Assembly (NCBI RefSeq): GCF_021206925.1
Contig: NZ_JAJPRF010000014.1
Coordinates: 1-64,000, forward strand
DNA from: Rhodoflexus caldus
Lineage (GTDB): Bacteria; Bacteroidota; Bacteroidia; Cytophagales; Thermoflexibacteraceae
Length of the DNA stretch: 64,000 bases
Direction of reading: 5' to 3'
Part shown: piece by piece, positions 25,733-34,032 of the stretch
Layout of the letters: each line of letters starts with the position of its first letter
Numbering within the stretch: the stretch's first letter is position 1
The notes under the pieces: generated by a model
The model's database searches: none
Seen by the model: the letters and a program-made list of their open reading frames with translations, nothing else
What the model was told of the DNA's origin: nothing
Position numbers and translations under genes: made by a program

Positions 25733-28066
25733 TCAATCTTCGTAATAGCCGTATCCTTTTGCTTTGTTTTTCACATCATTGAAAACAAATGTGAGTTTAT
25801 CCACCTGACCATCGGCATACATTTGATTGATGGATTTAATTTTCTCAGCCGGGGTGTATTTGCATCTGACAACGTAGAGGTTGGCATCTGAATACCGGAC
25901 TAAGTTTATCGGGTCGCTTACCAGCCCTATAGGCGGCGTATCTATGACTATATAATCGTAGCGTTTTTTCAACTCGTTGATAAGCGTTTCCACTTGCTTG
26001 CTCATCAGCAACTCCGACGGATTGGGCGGCACAGGCCCCGCAGGAATAATATCAAGTATTTGTACCACCGAAGGCACTATGATTTTATCCAAATCTGTCA
26101 GTTGGCTCAGATAGGTGCTTAGACCCTGTCCGGCATCAATTTCACCGGCCACCAAATCCATACTCAGTTTGGGCTTGCGCATATCGGCGATGATATAAAC
26201 CACCTTTTTGCCGGAGAGTGCCAGCACCAACGAAATATTGACCGAACAAAACGATTTACCTTCTCCGGCAATGGAAGAAGTTACCATAATCACCTTCGAG
26301 CCTTCTTGCTCGTTGCCTAAAATAAAGTTCAGATTGGAACGCAGGGCACGAAATGACTCTGCCAGTGCCGACTTGGGTCTATCTAAAATAATGGTGGATT
26401 TGCCTTCTTTATTTTTGATATGCGCCACCGACCCCAGCAACGGTATGCTGCTGATTCTTGCCAATTCATCGGTGTTTTCTATGGTTCCTCTGAACAACTC
26501 AAAAAGGAATATCAAACCAATCGGCAGCATCAGACCGCCCAAGAGGCCTAAGGCATAGTTGCGCACTTTTGACGGGCCTACTTGCCTTTCCAAAGAGGCT
26601 GATTCTACTATGCGGCTGTCCACCGTAGCTGCGGCACGCATCAAATCTGCTTCGAGGCGTTTTTGCAGCAGCATCACATATACATTTTCGTTGACGGTGT
26701 ACAACCTGTTGATACCTGTAAACTCTCGCTCGCGCTCGGGAAGCACGCCGGAGCTTGCCTCAGCAGCTTTAATTTGGGCTTCTATATTTTTCAGGGCGAG
26801 TGCGTTGGTTGCGCGTGCGCTCACAACGGCTTCCTGCAAACTCTTCTTAACGTTGGCAATTCTCGTATTCAACTCATTGAGAATCGGGTTGCGCTCTTTC
26901 CCGTTGCGGAAATAGGTGTTTTTTTCCAATTGCAACTGAATCAACTCCGTAATTAGTGGCGACAGTACTTTGTCGTCCACATCGGCAGCGGTAGGTGCAA
27001 GTATCTTGTCATACTCTTCCGACTCTTGCATGTACTTTTCAATGTAGTCTATGTAATTGCCTGTCAGGAGGATTTTTGTTTTTTCTCTTTCCAACTCTGA
27101 AACTTTATCGAAAAAAGAAGTGGTGCTCATATAGCCGCTCGCCAGCTTATTGCCGCGCTTGAAGCGTTCCAGCCTGTCTTCCACTTTCAGCAACGACTGC
27201 GTAATCTGCCCGAGTTGGGCATCAATAAATTCGATGGTTTTAAGTGCAGACTGGTTTTTCCTTTCTATTTTTTCGGCAATGTATTCTTCCATAAGCAAGT
27301 CCAGAAAATCCATGTCGCGGTTAGGATGAGTTGAGTTAATACTCATCTTGATGACATAGGAATTTTTGGGCTCAGGGATGTTGAGGTTGTTTGCATACGA
27401 ATTAACCAACGATTTGATGCTGTGCAAGCGAAACAGGTACAGTTGTGATAAATCGTTTTCGACTGCGGATTGTTGAGCGCTGATTTTCCGTGAGATAACA
27501 CAACTGCACTCGTCAGATAATTTGACAGTATCGCCCCAAGTATGTACAGTTGATTGACCAATGGTCTTTTCATCCGTACCAACTTGAAAACCTTGATTTT
27601 TGAACGTCAGGTAATAGAGTGCGGAAGGAACGGTTTGGCACAAGGAAACATCCACGACAAATGGCGAGTCCTTATAGATTTCCTCGTTTCGAACGCTTCC
27701 TTTGACGTAGTAGCTTACCCTGAACTCGGGGCGTTGTAAAATTTTTTCCAACAACGGCTTGGAGCGAATAACCGCTATTTCGTCGGAAATATTTCTGTTT
27801 TGGCTGGAAAACAAGGAAGTAACATCCTTTTCGTCTCTCTCCTGAAGAATTTCTGTAATAACCCCTTCCTTTTCGCCTTTGGCAATAATGGAAGACGACA
27901 CTAAATAGGTCGGGGTTGTGTATAGATTAATCGTCCATGCGCAGGCAATACCTATAACAGCGCATATAAGTATAACCCACTTATTTGCCCATAGCTTGCC
28001 AAGAACTTTTTTAAAGTCCACACTTTCAGCGTCCGGAATGGTAAAGTCTGTTTGCAGCTTGTTCAT
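25733..28066 (-). CDS. wzc: Wzc-like polysaccharide co-polymerase and tyrosine autokinase
   Basis: A 777-residue inner-membrane protein that controls chain length and export with Wza. It has an N-terminal Wzz domain with TM1 (KWVILICAVIGIACAWTINLY, about 32-52), a periplasmic coiled-coil section (about 260-430), a GNVR-type stretch VNENVYVMLLQKRLEADL (about 455-472) and TM2 (about 512-535). The cytosolic BY-kinase domain has Walker A IAGEGKS (about 600), Walker A' IIADMRKPK and Walker B YIVIDTPP (about 703). The tail ends KGYGYYED, giving Tyr772, Tyr774 and Tyr775 for autophosphorylation; this is a short cluster. No Wzb phosphatase is present in the window. It lies 11 bp after wza. Confidence 0.93.
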   Translation of the reverse strand: MNKLQTDFTIPDAESVDFKKVLGKLWANKWVILICAVIGIACAWTINLYTTPTYLVSSSIIAKGEKEGVITEILQERDEKDVTSLFSSQNRNISDEIAVIRSKPLLEKILQRPEFRVSYYVKGSVRNEEIYKDSPFVVDVSLCQTVPSALYYLTFKNQGFQVGTDEKTIGQSTVHTWGDTVKLSDECSCVISRKISAQQSAVENDLSQLYLFRLHSIKSLVNSYANNLNIPEPKNSYVIKMSINSTHPNRDMDFLDLLMEEYIAEKIERKNQSALKTIEFIDAQLGQITQSLLKVEDRLERFKRGNKLASGYMSTTSFFDKVSELEREKTKILLTGNYIDYIEKYMQESEEYDKILAPTAADVDDKVLSPLITELIQLQLEKNTYFRNGKERNPILNELNTRIANVKKSLQEAVVSARATNALALKNIEAQIKAAEASSGVLPEREREFTGINRLYTVNENVYVMLLQKRLEADLMRAAATVDSRIVESASLERQVGPSKVRNYALGLLGGLMLPIGLIFLFELFRGTIENTDELARISSIPLLGSVAHIKNKEGKSTIILDRPKSALAESFRALRSNLNFILGNEQEGSKVIMVTSSIAGEGKSFCSVNISLVLALSGKKVVYIIADMRKPKLSMDLVAGEIDAGQGLSTYLSQLTDLDKIIVPSVVQILDIIPAGPVPPNPSELLMSKQVETLINELKKRYDYIVIDTPPIGLVSDPINLVRYSDANLYVVRCKYTPAEKIKSINQMYADGQVDKLTFVFNDVKNKAKGYGYYED

Positions 28067-28077
28067 AACTCGCTCAT

Positions 28078-28836
28078 CTAACGGATTGGACGTAAAATGC
28101 CTATCAAATTAGTGATGACAAACAGTGAGTTCACTGCCAACAGATACAGGGTAGCATCTTGGCTGGCAACTGAACGGCTTTTGAGTTTGCCGATAGGCTG
28201 CACGTAGATAATGTCGCCGGGCTCCAAGAAGAAATAAGGAGAGCTCAGCAATTTGTCGTTTGTCAGGTCTAAATAGATACTCTGCGCTTTGCCGTTAGAC
28301 TGGCGAATGAGGCGTACTTTTTCTCGGTTGGCAATGTCGGAAAGCTCGCCGGCAAGAGCAATGGCCTCATAAATGGTTATCTGGTCTTTTTCTACCTGTT
28401 TTGTGCCCGGTTGCTGCACTTCACCCAAGAGGGTAACGGTAAAACCAAGCGACCGAACCTGTACATACACATCGTCAAATACTTCGTTGATGCGTTGTTG
28501 AATCCGTATGGAGGCCTCTTCGTTTGTAAGCCCTGCCACATGAACAGCGCCTATGTTGGAGAAGGCCACAGTGCCGGTATCGCTTACAACGTACTTGTCG
28601 GACGGCGGTAAAAATTTATCCGTACTAAACTTAGATGATACGTATGTAATAATTTGGATGTTAAGCACATCTTTTGGGCGAATCTTATACGTGTAGGAAG
28701 GAATCGTAAAAGTTTCGGGATTTTGCGTGGCAGGCACATTACCTTGCTTGTTTTGCAGATAGATGAGCTTTTTGGGGTTGATACATCCCGTAAATGCAAG
28801 GATGAGCAATACGCAACAATAAACAACCCCCTTCAT
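28078..28836 (-). CDS. wza: Wza-like polysaccharide export lipoprotein
   Basis: An outer-membrane export protein. Read from the ATG at 28836 it has a lipoprotein signal MKGVVYCCVLLILAFTGC, with the acylated Cys in the FTGC box; an in-frame ATG at 28860 adds eight residues and is also possible. A poly-export domain (YKIRPKDVLNIQI..., GTVAFSNIGAVHVAGLTNEEA) is followed by one SLBB-like unit (TLLGEVQQPGTKQVEKDQITIYEAIALAG). At about 250 residues it is shorter than E. coli Wza but typical for Bacteroidota. A well-formed promoter lies upstream. Confidence 0.92.
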   Translation of the reverse strand: MKGVVYCCVLLILAFTGCINPKKLIYLQNKQGNVPATQNPETFTIPSYTYKIRPKDVLNIQIITYVSSKFSTDKFLPPSDKYVVSDTGTVAFSNIGAVHVAGLTNEEASIRIQQRINEVFDDVYVQVRSLGFTVTLLGEVQQPGTKQVEKDQITIYEAIALAGELSDIANREKVRLIRQSNGKAQSIYLDLTNDKLLSSPYFFLEPGDIIYVQPIGKLKSRSVASQDATLYLLAVNSLFVITNLIGILRPIR

Positions 28837-28930
28837 TGGAGTGTGTGTCATAGGTGTCATCTTGATACTTTGTTTGTGTAGTTTCTCTATAATAAAATAG
28901 CAATTTATCGCTATTTATTACATGGTTCTT

Positions 28931-28963
28931 CAAATATAATATTGAGTATTACAAAATAGCAAA
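28931..28963 (-). promoter_or_regulatory. Bacteroidota-type promoter for wza-wzc
   Basis: On the minus strand TTTG (28963-28960) is followed by 21 bases and then TATATTTG (28938-28931), an exact match to the Bacteroidota -33/-7 consensus TTG...TAnnTTTG. The wza start codon lies about 70-95 bases downstream, which leaves room for an untranslated leader. Confidence 0.65.
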
Positions 28964-29001
28964 GAACATTGAAAAAATTATTTTAAAACGCAGGAAATAA
29001 T

Positions 29002-29029
29002 AAAAAAAACCATTTCCTCGCGGAAATGG
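29002..29029 (-). terminator. Rho-independent terminator after the ABC operon
   Basis: CCATTTCC and GGAAATGG form a perfect 8-bp stem around a TCGC loop (29010-29029). On the minus strand the stem is followed by eight T. It lies 69 bp after the stop of the gene ending at 29098. Confidence 0.85.
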
Positions 29030-29097
29030 CCATGTAATAATTCAGAAAAAAAAATCCTTTTTTAAGGCTATTTACCCACTTTTATATCCATCTCTGT

Positions 29098-29586
29098 TTA
29101 TTGCACATCGGGAACAACCTCGGCATCATCCAGAATGTAGATGAGGTAATCTACGTCGGTGCCGTTCAGGCGAAGTTTGCCTTTAAAACTTACGGTTTTA
29201 CGGTTGATGCGCATGGGCGTTTTCATGTACACTTCCATTACCGACTCGGGGCCTCCTGCACCGCCGCAAAAAAAGCAGCTTTCATAGGGGTAGCGCGAAA
29301 GCACCAAGCACTCGTTGCCAACATCTACGGGCAATAAAAACCCTTTGATAATCACTTCTTTGCCTTCTAAGGCCTGTACGGCATCATCGAACAAAGGGTA
29401 ATTGAATTTTTGGTTGTACTTCTTGTTGAACCGCTGCTCCCACTTAATTTTTGCCAGTGTTTCCCATGTCAATTTAACGGGTTGCTGCGATTTTGATGCG
29501 GCTGCCTGTGGGGTTTGTGCCTCTGTTACAGAGGCCAAACAGGTCAAAATGGCAGCGATTACCAATTGCTTCAACGGTTTCATCAT
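29098..29586 (-). CDS. Secreted Cys-containing protein of the ABC unit (DUF3299-like)
   Basis: A 162-residue exported protein with an N-terminal signal (KQLVIAAILTCLASVTEA, cleaved near AQT). The conserved part reads KEVIIKGFLLPVD...LSRYPYESCFFCGGAGGPESVMEVY, with CFFC in a loop that could bind a metal or form a disulfide. This arrangement resembles DUF3299-type proteins that accompany LolCD/MacB-like ABC transporters, but I am not certain of the family. It follows the permease by 34 bp and ends the three-gene operon. I infer a periplasmic partner of the transporter; the cargo is unknown. Confidence 0.55.
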   Translation of the reverse strand: MMKPLKQLVIAAILTCLASVTEAQTPQAAASKSQQPVKLTWETLAKIKWEQRFNKKYNQKFNYPLFDDAVQALEGKEVIIKGFLLPVDVGNECLVLSRYPYESCFFCGGAGGPESVMEVYMKTPMRINRKTVSFKGKLRLNGTDVDYLIYILDDAEVVPDVQ

Positions 29587-29620
29587 GTGTTTATGTAATT
29601 TTTTTGAATATCTTGTTTTG

Positions 29621-30871
29621 TTACTCTCCTTTTGCCAGCACTGCCGAAATATCGGTTCTGTAAGCGCCTATGGCAGGTATAAGGGCTGTAAGCGCACCAA
29701 TGAGTAAGGCTCCGCCCAAAATCAGCCACTCTTCGGTCAGGAAAAGCAGCCCGGTAAACTCTGCTTGCTCGGCTTCTTCGCCCAAATAGCCGATGCTTTC
29801 TGCCATTGCATGTCCTAAAACAATGCCAAACAGGCTGCCTGCCAAGGCTATCAGTAAGCCCTCGGTCATCACCAAAGTAAAAAGTTTGGTTGGCGAAGCA
29901 CCCAAGGAGCGTATAACGGCAAGGTCGTAGCGGCGTTCTTTCAAGGCATTATATAAGGCTATGAAAATGCTTAACCCTGCAACTATAATGATTAAATAAG
30001 AAAAACCTTGTACGACACTCACGCCGACTCCCAAAATGCGAAACAATCGGGCAACTTCCACAGCAGGTGAGGCGGCCTGCAAGCGGCTTTGCGCATTGAT
30101 GTAGCGGGGCAACTGGATGGCAGCCATCGGGTTGCGGTATTGAATGAGCATGGCAGTCAGCTCGCGTCCCTCTTTGCCGGGGGGCAGCCCGTTGAGTGTG
30201 TCCGGTCGGTCGGTAACTACCGGCATGTGGGCTGTACTGTCTTCGCTGCTGTGGTCTTCGTGTACCATCCAAACGCTGCCGATGGTTGTCAGCACGAGGT
30301 TGTCCATTACCGTACCGGAAGGTTTCATGATACCCGTAACAACATACTGATGTCCGGCATGTTCATCGCCTACACCTTCGCCCATGCCATGCGCGCCCGC
30401 AAAACGGTCTCCTATTTTCAAACCGCTTTCCTGCGCCACTTTACTGCCAATGGTTGCCTCCATATCATTTTTCCACCAGCGCCCTTGGGCAATTTCGGCT
30501 TTGTAGTGTTCGGGGTAGCGCATATCCGTTCCCACAATGCGAAAGCCCTTGTAGCTGTCGCCCAAAGCCATAGGGATGCTGTGCTTAACCATCGGGTGGC
30601 GAACCAGCGCGCGGGCATCTTCCAACCCGATGTTGCCCGTCGGATAGTCAATGTGGAAAACGGCAGACAAAATCAGTTGCATGGGGCTGCCCTTAGAACC
30701 TACCACAAGGTCAATTCCTTTGGCATTTTTAACCAATTTGTCTTCCAACTGATGGCTTGCCAGCAATAAAAAGACAATTACGGCAATACCCAAGGCCAAA
30801 ATGAGCGTATTGAGCACATTGCTCAGCGGGCGGGCTTTGATATATTGAAAACTGATAAAAAGTAAGTTCAT
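29621..30871 (-). CDS. FtsX/LolC-type ABC transporter permease
   Basis: A 416-residue permease with the MacB/LolC topology: TM1 near 18-38, a large periplasmic domain (about 45-265, opening LVVGSKGSPMQLILSAVFHIDYPTGNI), and three C-terminal helices (SYLIIIVAGLSIFIALYNAL, LLIALAGSLFGIVLGHAM, WLILGGALLIGALTALIPAIGAYR). ERRYDLAVIRSLGASPTKLF is the hallmark coupling segment. Such transporters do mechanical work on periplasmic or lipoprotein substrates rather than classic import. It lies 8 bp downstream of the ATPase gene. Confidence 0.88.
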   Translation of the reverse strand: MNLLFISFQYIKARPLSNVLNTLILALGIAVIVFLLLASHQLEDKLVKNAKGIDLVVGSKGSPMQLILSAVFHIDYPTGNIGLEDARALVRHPMVKHSIPMALGDSYKGFRIVGTDMRYPEHYKAEIAQGRWWKNDMEATIGSKVAQESGLKIGDRFAGAHGMGEGVGDEHAGHQYVVTGIMKPSGTVMDNLVLTTIGSVWMVHEDHSSEDSTAHMPVVTDRPDTLNGLPPGKEGRELTAMLIQYRNPMAAIQLPRYINAQSRLQAASPAVEVARLFRILGVGVSVVQGFSYLIIIVAGLSIFIALYNALKERRYDLAVIRSLGASPTKLFTLVMTEGLLIALAGSLFGIVLGHAMAESIGYLGEEAEQAEFTGLLFLTEEWLILGGALLIGALTALIPAIGAYRTDISAVLAKGE

Positions 30872-30879
30872 AACAAGGA

Positions 30880-31506
30880 CTATAAACGGTGATGTTGCGG
30901 AATGAGGTCTTTCAGTCTCCCGTCGTGTGTGGCAATTACGAGCGTGGCATTGTATTGGGCAGCCTGCGAAAGCAACAGGTTGGCCACGGCACGGCAGTTG
31001 TCGTCGTCCAAACTGGCGGTCGGCTCATCGGCCAAAATCACCTTTGGCTGATTCAGCATAGCACGTGCAATAGCGGCTCGCTGTTGTTCTCCTTGGCTCA
31101 TCTGATGCGGGAATGCATGCGCGCGATGGCTTAAATTTAACTCTGCCAGTACTCCGGCTATGCGTTTGTTGTCGGTAGGCAAACCGGCAAAGTATTGTGC
31201 AGCAGCCAGATTTTGCGTAACGGTCAGCGAAGGCAACAGGTGCGGTTGCTGAAAAATCAGCCCGATGTGCTGCCCCCTAAACCGGTCGGCCTCCGATTGG
31301 GGCAGTTGAGAAAGGTTTACATTGGCAATGACGATGCTACCCGCAGAAGCTCGGCGCAAGCCGGCAAGCAGGTGTATCAGTGTTGTTTTGCCGCTGCCCG
31401 ACCCGCCTATAAGCAGGCTTACCTCACCCTGCGCCAGTTGCCAAGGCGCAAAACGGAGTTTTTTTCCTTCGGAAAATGTAACGGACAACTCTGTGATATC
31501 AATCAT
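30880..31506 (-). CDS. LolD/MacB-type ABC transporter ATPase
   Basis: A 208-residue ATPase from the ATG at 31506 (MIDITELSVTFSEGKKL); a longer frame to 31629 has no family similarity. Walker A is GGSGSGKTT, the Q-loop lies in LIFQQPHLLPSLT, the signature is MSQGEQQRAAIARA, Walker B is VILADEPTASLD and the switch His follows in VIATHD. It energises the permease encoded directly downstream. Divergent from the second glycan operon. Confidence 0.9.
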   Translation of the reverse strand: MIDITELSVTFSEGKKLRFAPWQLAQGEVSLLIGGSGSGKTTLIHLLAGLRRASAGSIVIANVNLSQLPQSEADRFRGQHIGLIFQQPHLLPSLTVTQNLAAAQYFAGLPTDNKRIAGVLAELNLSHRAHAFPHQMSQGEQQRAAIARAMLNQPKVILADEPTASLDDDNCRAVANLLLSQAAQYNATLVIATHDGRLKDLIPQHHRL

Positions 31507-31898
31507 GTGCTTAAAATGCCTTACAGGCAAAATTCTGTGTTTATTGCCACAATCCCTCGCCGGAAGGTGTTGCAGGGCTATTGTTTGACATTTTTTAAGC
31601 CTTTTTAAAAAAACACCAACCGACTGCATATTCCCGAAAGAGTATAGTTTAACTTATTTTTTTCAACCAAAACAAATTTTTTTAATGGCTTTTTACGAAA
31701 AAAGGATAAAAATCATCCTATTAATTACATTCATTTTCAAAGTATTTATTGTATTTATCCAATAAAAAAGCCTAAAATAGCGAAAAAATGTATAATTTTT
31801 ACCAAAAACATTACGTAAACAAATTATTGTAATAATTTGATATTAAAAGTTCTTTTTGGTTACTTTGGGACATCACTAAACTTATTAAGATATTCACT
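31507..31898. other. Divergent AT-rich intergenic region
   Basis: These 392 bp lie between the ABC ATPase gene and the second glycan operon. The right half (about 31630-31860) is strongly AT-rich with poly-T and poly-A runs and no credible ORF. It should contain promoters for both directions; only the rightward one can be proposed. Confidence 0.5.
31836..31868 (+). promoter_or_regulatory. Possible promoter of the second glycan operon
   Basis: TTTG (31836-31839), a 21-base spacer and TACTTTGG (31861-31868) match the Bacteroidota pattern TTG...TAnnTTTG with one mismatch in the -7 element. The ATG of the fused phosphoglycosyl transferase lies 30 bases downstream. Confidence 0.4.
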
Positions 31899-33062
31899 AT
31901 GGACACTTCTACTGAACATAACTGGGGCAGAATAGTTTCCATGAATTCGATTTTTTCAACTACCCCTGCCGATATCTACAAACTTTCCATTCCTAATCTG
32001 TTATATGTTGGCGAAAATGCCATTCATATTTGTACAAAGATGGTGCAGGCGGGGTATGCAGGGCTTACGTTCGAGTATTGGATGCGTGCGGTCGAGTGGC
32101 TGATGCATCGGCTGGAAAGCGGGCAGTTTTTGCCTGATGCCATTATCTGCGACCAAACCATGAGTGTAGATGAGATTAAGGCTTTTCAGGAGCATCTGCG
32201 CAAAGCAGAAAAATTGCGTGAAATCCCTTTTATCTTACTATCAGATAAGTTAGACAATCAGGCACGCCAAAAAGCTATTATAGTAGATGCCGATGATGTT
32301 TACGACCTAAATCTTGACCCGCAAAAGTTGGATTTGAGGATTCGTTTCCTTAAAAAGTTTAAGTCTATCCAAGCTAAATCGGATATTATGGAGGAAGAGC
32401 CTGCCGAAGAAAACCCTTTGTTGAAAGACCGATTCAAATACTTTTTGAAACGCAGTTTTGACATTGTGGCGGCAAGCATGGCGCTTTTGCTGTTGTCGCC
32501 TTTTTTAGCCGTTATTGCAGCTATTATTAAGTTGCAAGAACCCGGCGCACCGATATTTTACGTTTCCAAACGCGTGGGAACGGGCTATAAAGTGTTTGAT
32601 TTTTACAAATTCCGAACCATGCGCGTGGGTGCAGACCAAGAGTTGGAAAAACTCAGCACCCTGAACCAGTACGATACCGACAATTCGGGCAAAAAAGCCA
32701 AATTCGTTAAAATCAAAAATGACCCGCGCGTTACGCGATTCGGGCAATGGCTGCGCAACACCAGTTTGGATGAGTTGCCGCAACTTTGGAATATTCTCAA
32801 AGGCGATATGTCTATTGTAGGCAACCGCCCGCTGCCGCTCTACGAAGCCAAAACCCTCACACAAGACCGCTGGGCAATGCGCTTTCATGCGCCTGCCGGG
32901 CTGACCGGCCTTTGGCAAGTAAGCAAACGCGGCAAAAGCGACATGTCCGTAGAAGAACGCATCAGCCTCGATATCCGCTATGCAACCGACAACTCTTTTA
33001 TGGAAGACATGAAGCTGATTTTGCGTACGCTGCCTGCTTTGCGGCAAAAAGAAGACGTATAA
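31899..33062 (+). CDS. Pseudo-receiver fused to a phosphoglycosyl transferase
   Basis: A 387-residue protein with two parts. Residues about 33-150 look like a response-regulator receiver fold: PNLLYVGENA, PDAIICDQTM with Asp85 at the phosphoacceptor place, IPFILLSDK with Ser115 thirty residues later, and DADDVYDL where the conserved Lys would be. The acidic pocket before the first strand and that Lys are missing, so it is probably a pseudo-receiver. After an acidic linker, residues about 176-387 are a PglC/WcaJ-type transferase with a hydrophobic helix (ASMALLLLSPFLAVIAAII), FYKFRTM, SLDELPQLWNILKGDMSIVGNRPL and PAGLTGLWQVSKRG. It should start synthesis of a second lipid-linked glycan, possibly under signal control. 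Confidence 0.85.
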   Translation: MDTSTEHNWGRIVSMNSIFSTTPADIYKLSIPNLLYVGENAIHICTKMVQAGYAGLTFEYWMRAVEWLMHRLESGQFLPDAIICDQTMSVDEIKAFQEHLRKAEKLREIPFILLSDKLDNQARQKAIIVDADDVYDLNLDPQKLDLRIRFLKKFKSIQAKSDIMEEEPAEENPLLKDRFKYFLKRSFDIVAASMALLLLSPFLAVIAAIIKLQEPGAPIFYVSKRVGTGYKVFDFYKFRTMRVGADQELEKLSTLNQYDTDNSGKKAKFVKIKNDPRVTRFGQWLRNTSLDELPQLWNILKGDMSIVGNRPLPLYEAKTLTQDRWAMRFHAPAGLTGLWQVSKRGKSDMSVEERISLDIRYATDNSFMEDMKLILRTLPALRQKEDV

Positions 33063-33078
33063 CAAACTTCAAGGATGT

Positions 33079-34020
33079 ATGGAAACGAACCCTCTGGTAT
33101 CCATCATTGCCATTAACTACAACCAAACCGAAATGACGCTGGACTTTCTGCGTTCGTTGTCGCATTTGAGCTATCCGAACTACGAAGTCATTATTGTAGA
33201 TAATGCATCGCAGGAAGACCCCACAAGCACCATTCGGGTGCATTTTCCCGAGGTACGGGTTATTCGCGCGGCAGAAAATCTGGGCTTTGCCGGCGGGCAT
33301 AACTTAGGCATGAAAGCAGCACGCGGCGATTTCTTCTTCAATGTTAATAACGATACGGAGATTAAACCCGAAAATGCGGATTTGATAGAGCAACTATTGG
33401 CACCCTTTGCAGAAGACGCAAAAACAGGTGCCGTTTCGCCCAAAATTCGCTATTTCTTTCATCCGAATATTATACAATATGCCGGCTACGGGGCTATTCA
33501 CCCGCTGACGGGCAGAGGATTTGCTATTGGCGACGGCGAAGAGGACAAGGGGCAATACGACAACCCCTCTACCACTCGGTTCATGCACGGGGCAGCCATG
33601 ATGCTCAGCCGCAAGGTTGTTGAAAAAGTAGGAATGATGTATGAACCGTTTTTTCTGTATTATGAAGAAATGGATTGGAGTGCGCGTATTCTGAAATCCG
33701 GCTATCGGATTTACTATCGGCCTCAAACCGTTATCTACCACAAAGCCTCCATGAGTACGGGCAAAAACAGTCCGTTGAAAACCTTTTACCTGACGCGCAA
33801 CCGCCTGCTGTATATGCAGCGCAACACAGGGAAATGGGCTTTTGCCGTTTTTATGCTGTATTTCATTTGTGCAACTATACCCGTAACGGTTGTGCGCTAC
33901 CTGCTGCAACGGCAATCGGAGCATTTACAGGCCTTTTTCAGCGCCATTCGCGATTATGGCATGCAAAACATCATACCCCGAAAAACCATTACGACAAACT
34001 TACAGCCTGCTATTCACTAA
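33079..34020 (+). CDS. Glycosyltransferase family 2 (rhamnosyltransferase-like)
   Basis: A 313-residue GT-A enzyme. VSIIAINYNQTEMTLDFL, VIIVDNASQED, GFAGGHNLGMKAA and FNVNNDTEIKPEN carry the nucleotide and metal ligands. FMHGAAMMLSRKVVEKVGMM and FFLYYEEMDWSARI are typical of the WbbL-like rhamnosyl group. A C-terminal hydrophobic helix (FAVFMLYFICATIPVTVVRYLL) suggests membrane attachment. It follows the initiating transferase by 16 bp. Confidence 0.86.
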   Translation: METNPLVSIIAINYNQTEMTLDFLRSLSHLSYPNYEVIIVDNASQEDPTSTIRVHFPEVRVIRAAENLGFAGGHNLGMKAARGDFFFNVNNDTEIKPENADLIEQLLAPFAEDAKTGAVSPKIRYFFHPNIIQYAGYGAIHPLTGRGFAIGDGEEDKGQYDNPSTTRFMHGAAMMLSRKVVEKVGMMYEPFFLYYEEMDWSARILKSGYRIYYRPQTVIYHKASMSTGKNSPLKTFYLTRNRLLYMQRNTGKWAFAVFMLYFICATIPVTVVRYLLQRQSEHLQAFFSAIRDYGMQNIIPRKTITTNLQPAIH

Positions 34021-34032
34021 ACTCATAACACT

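Noticed and set aside
31507-31629. N-terminal extension of the ABC ATPase
   Set aside because: The upstream residues lack family similarity, and the ATG at 31506 begins the standard ATPase fold.
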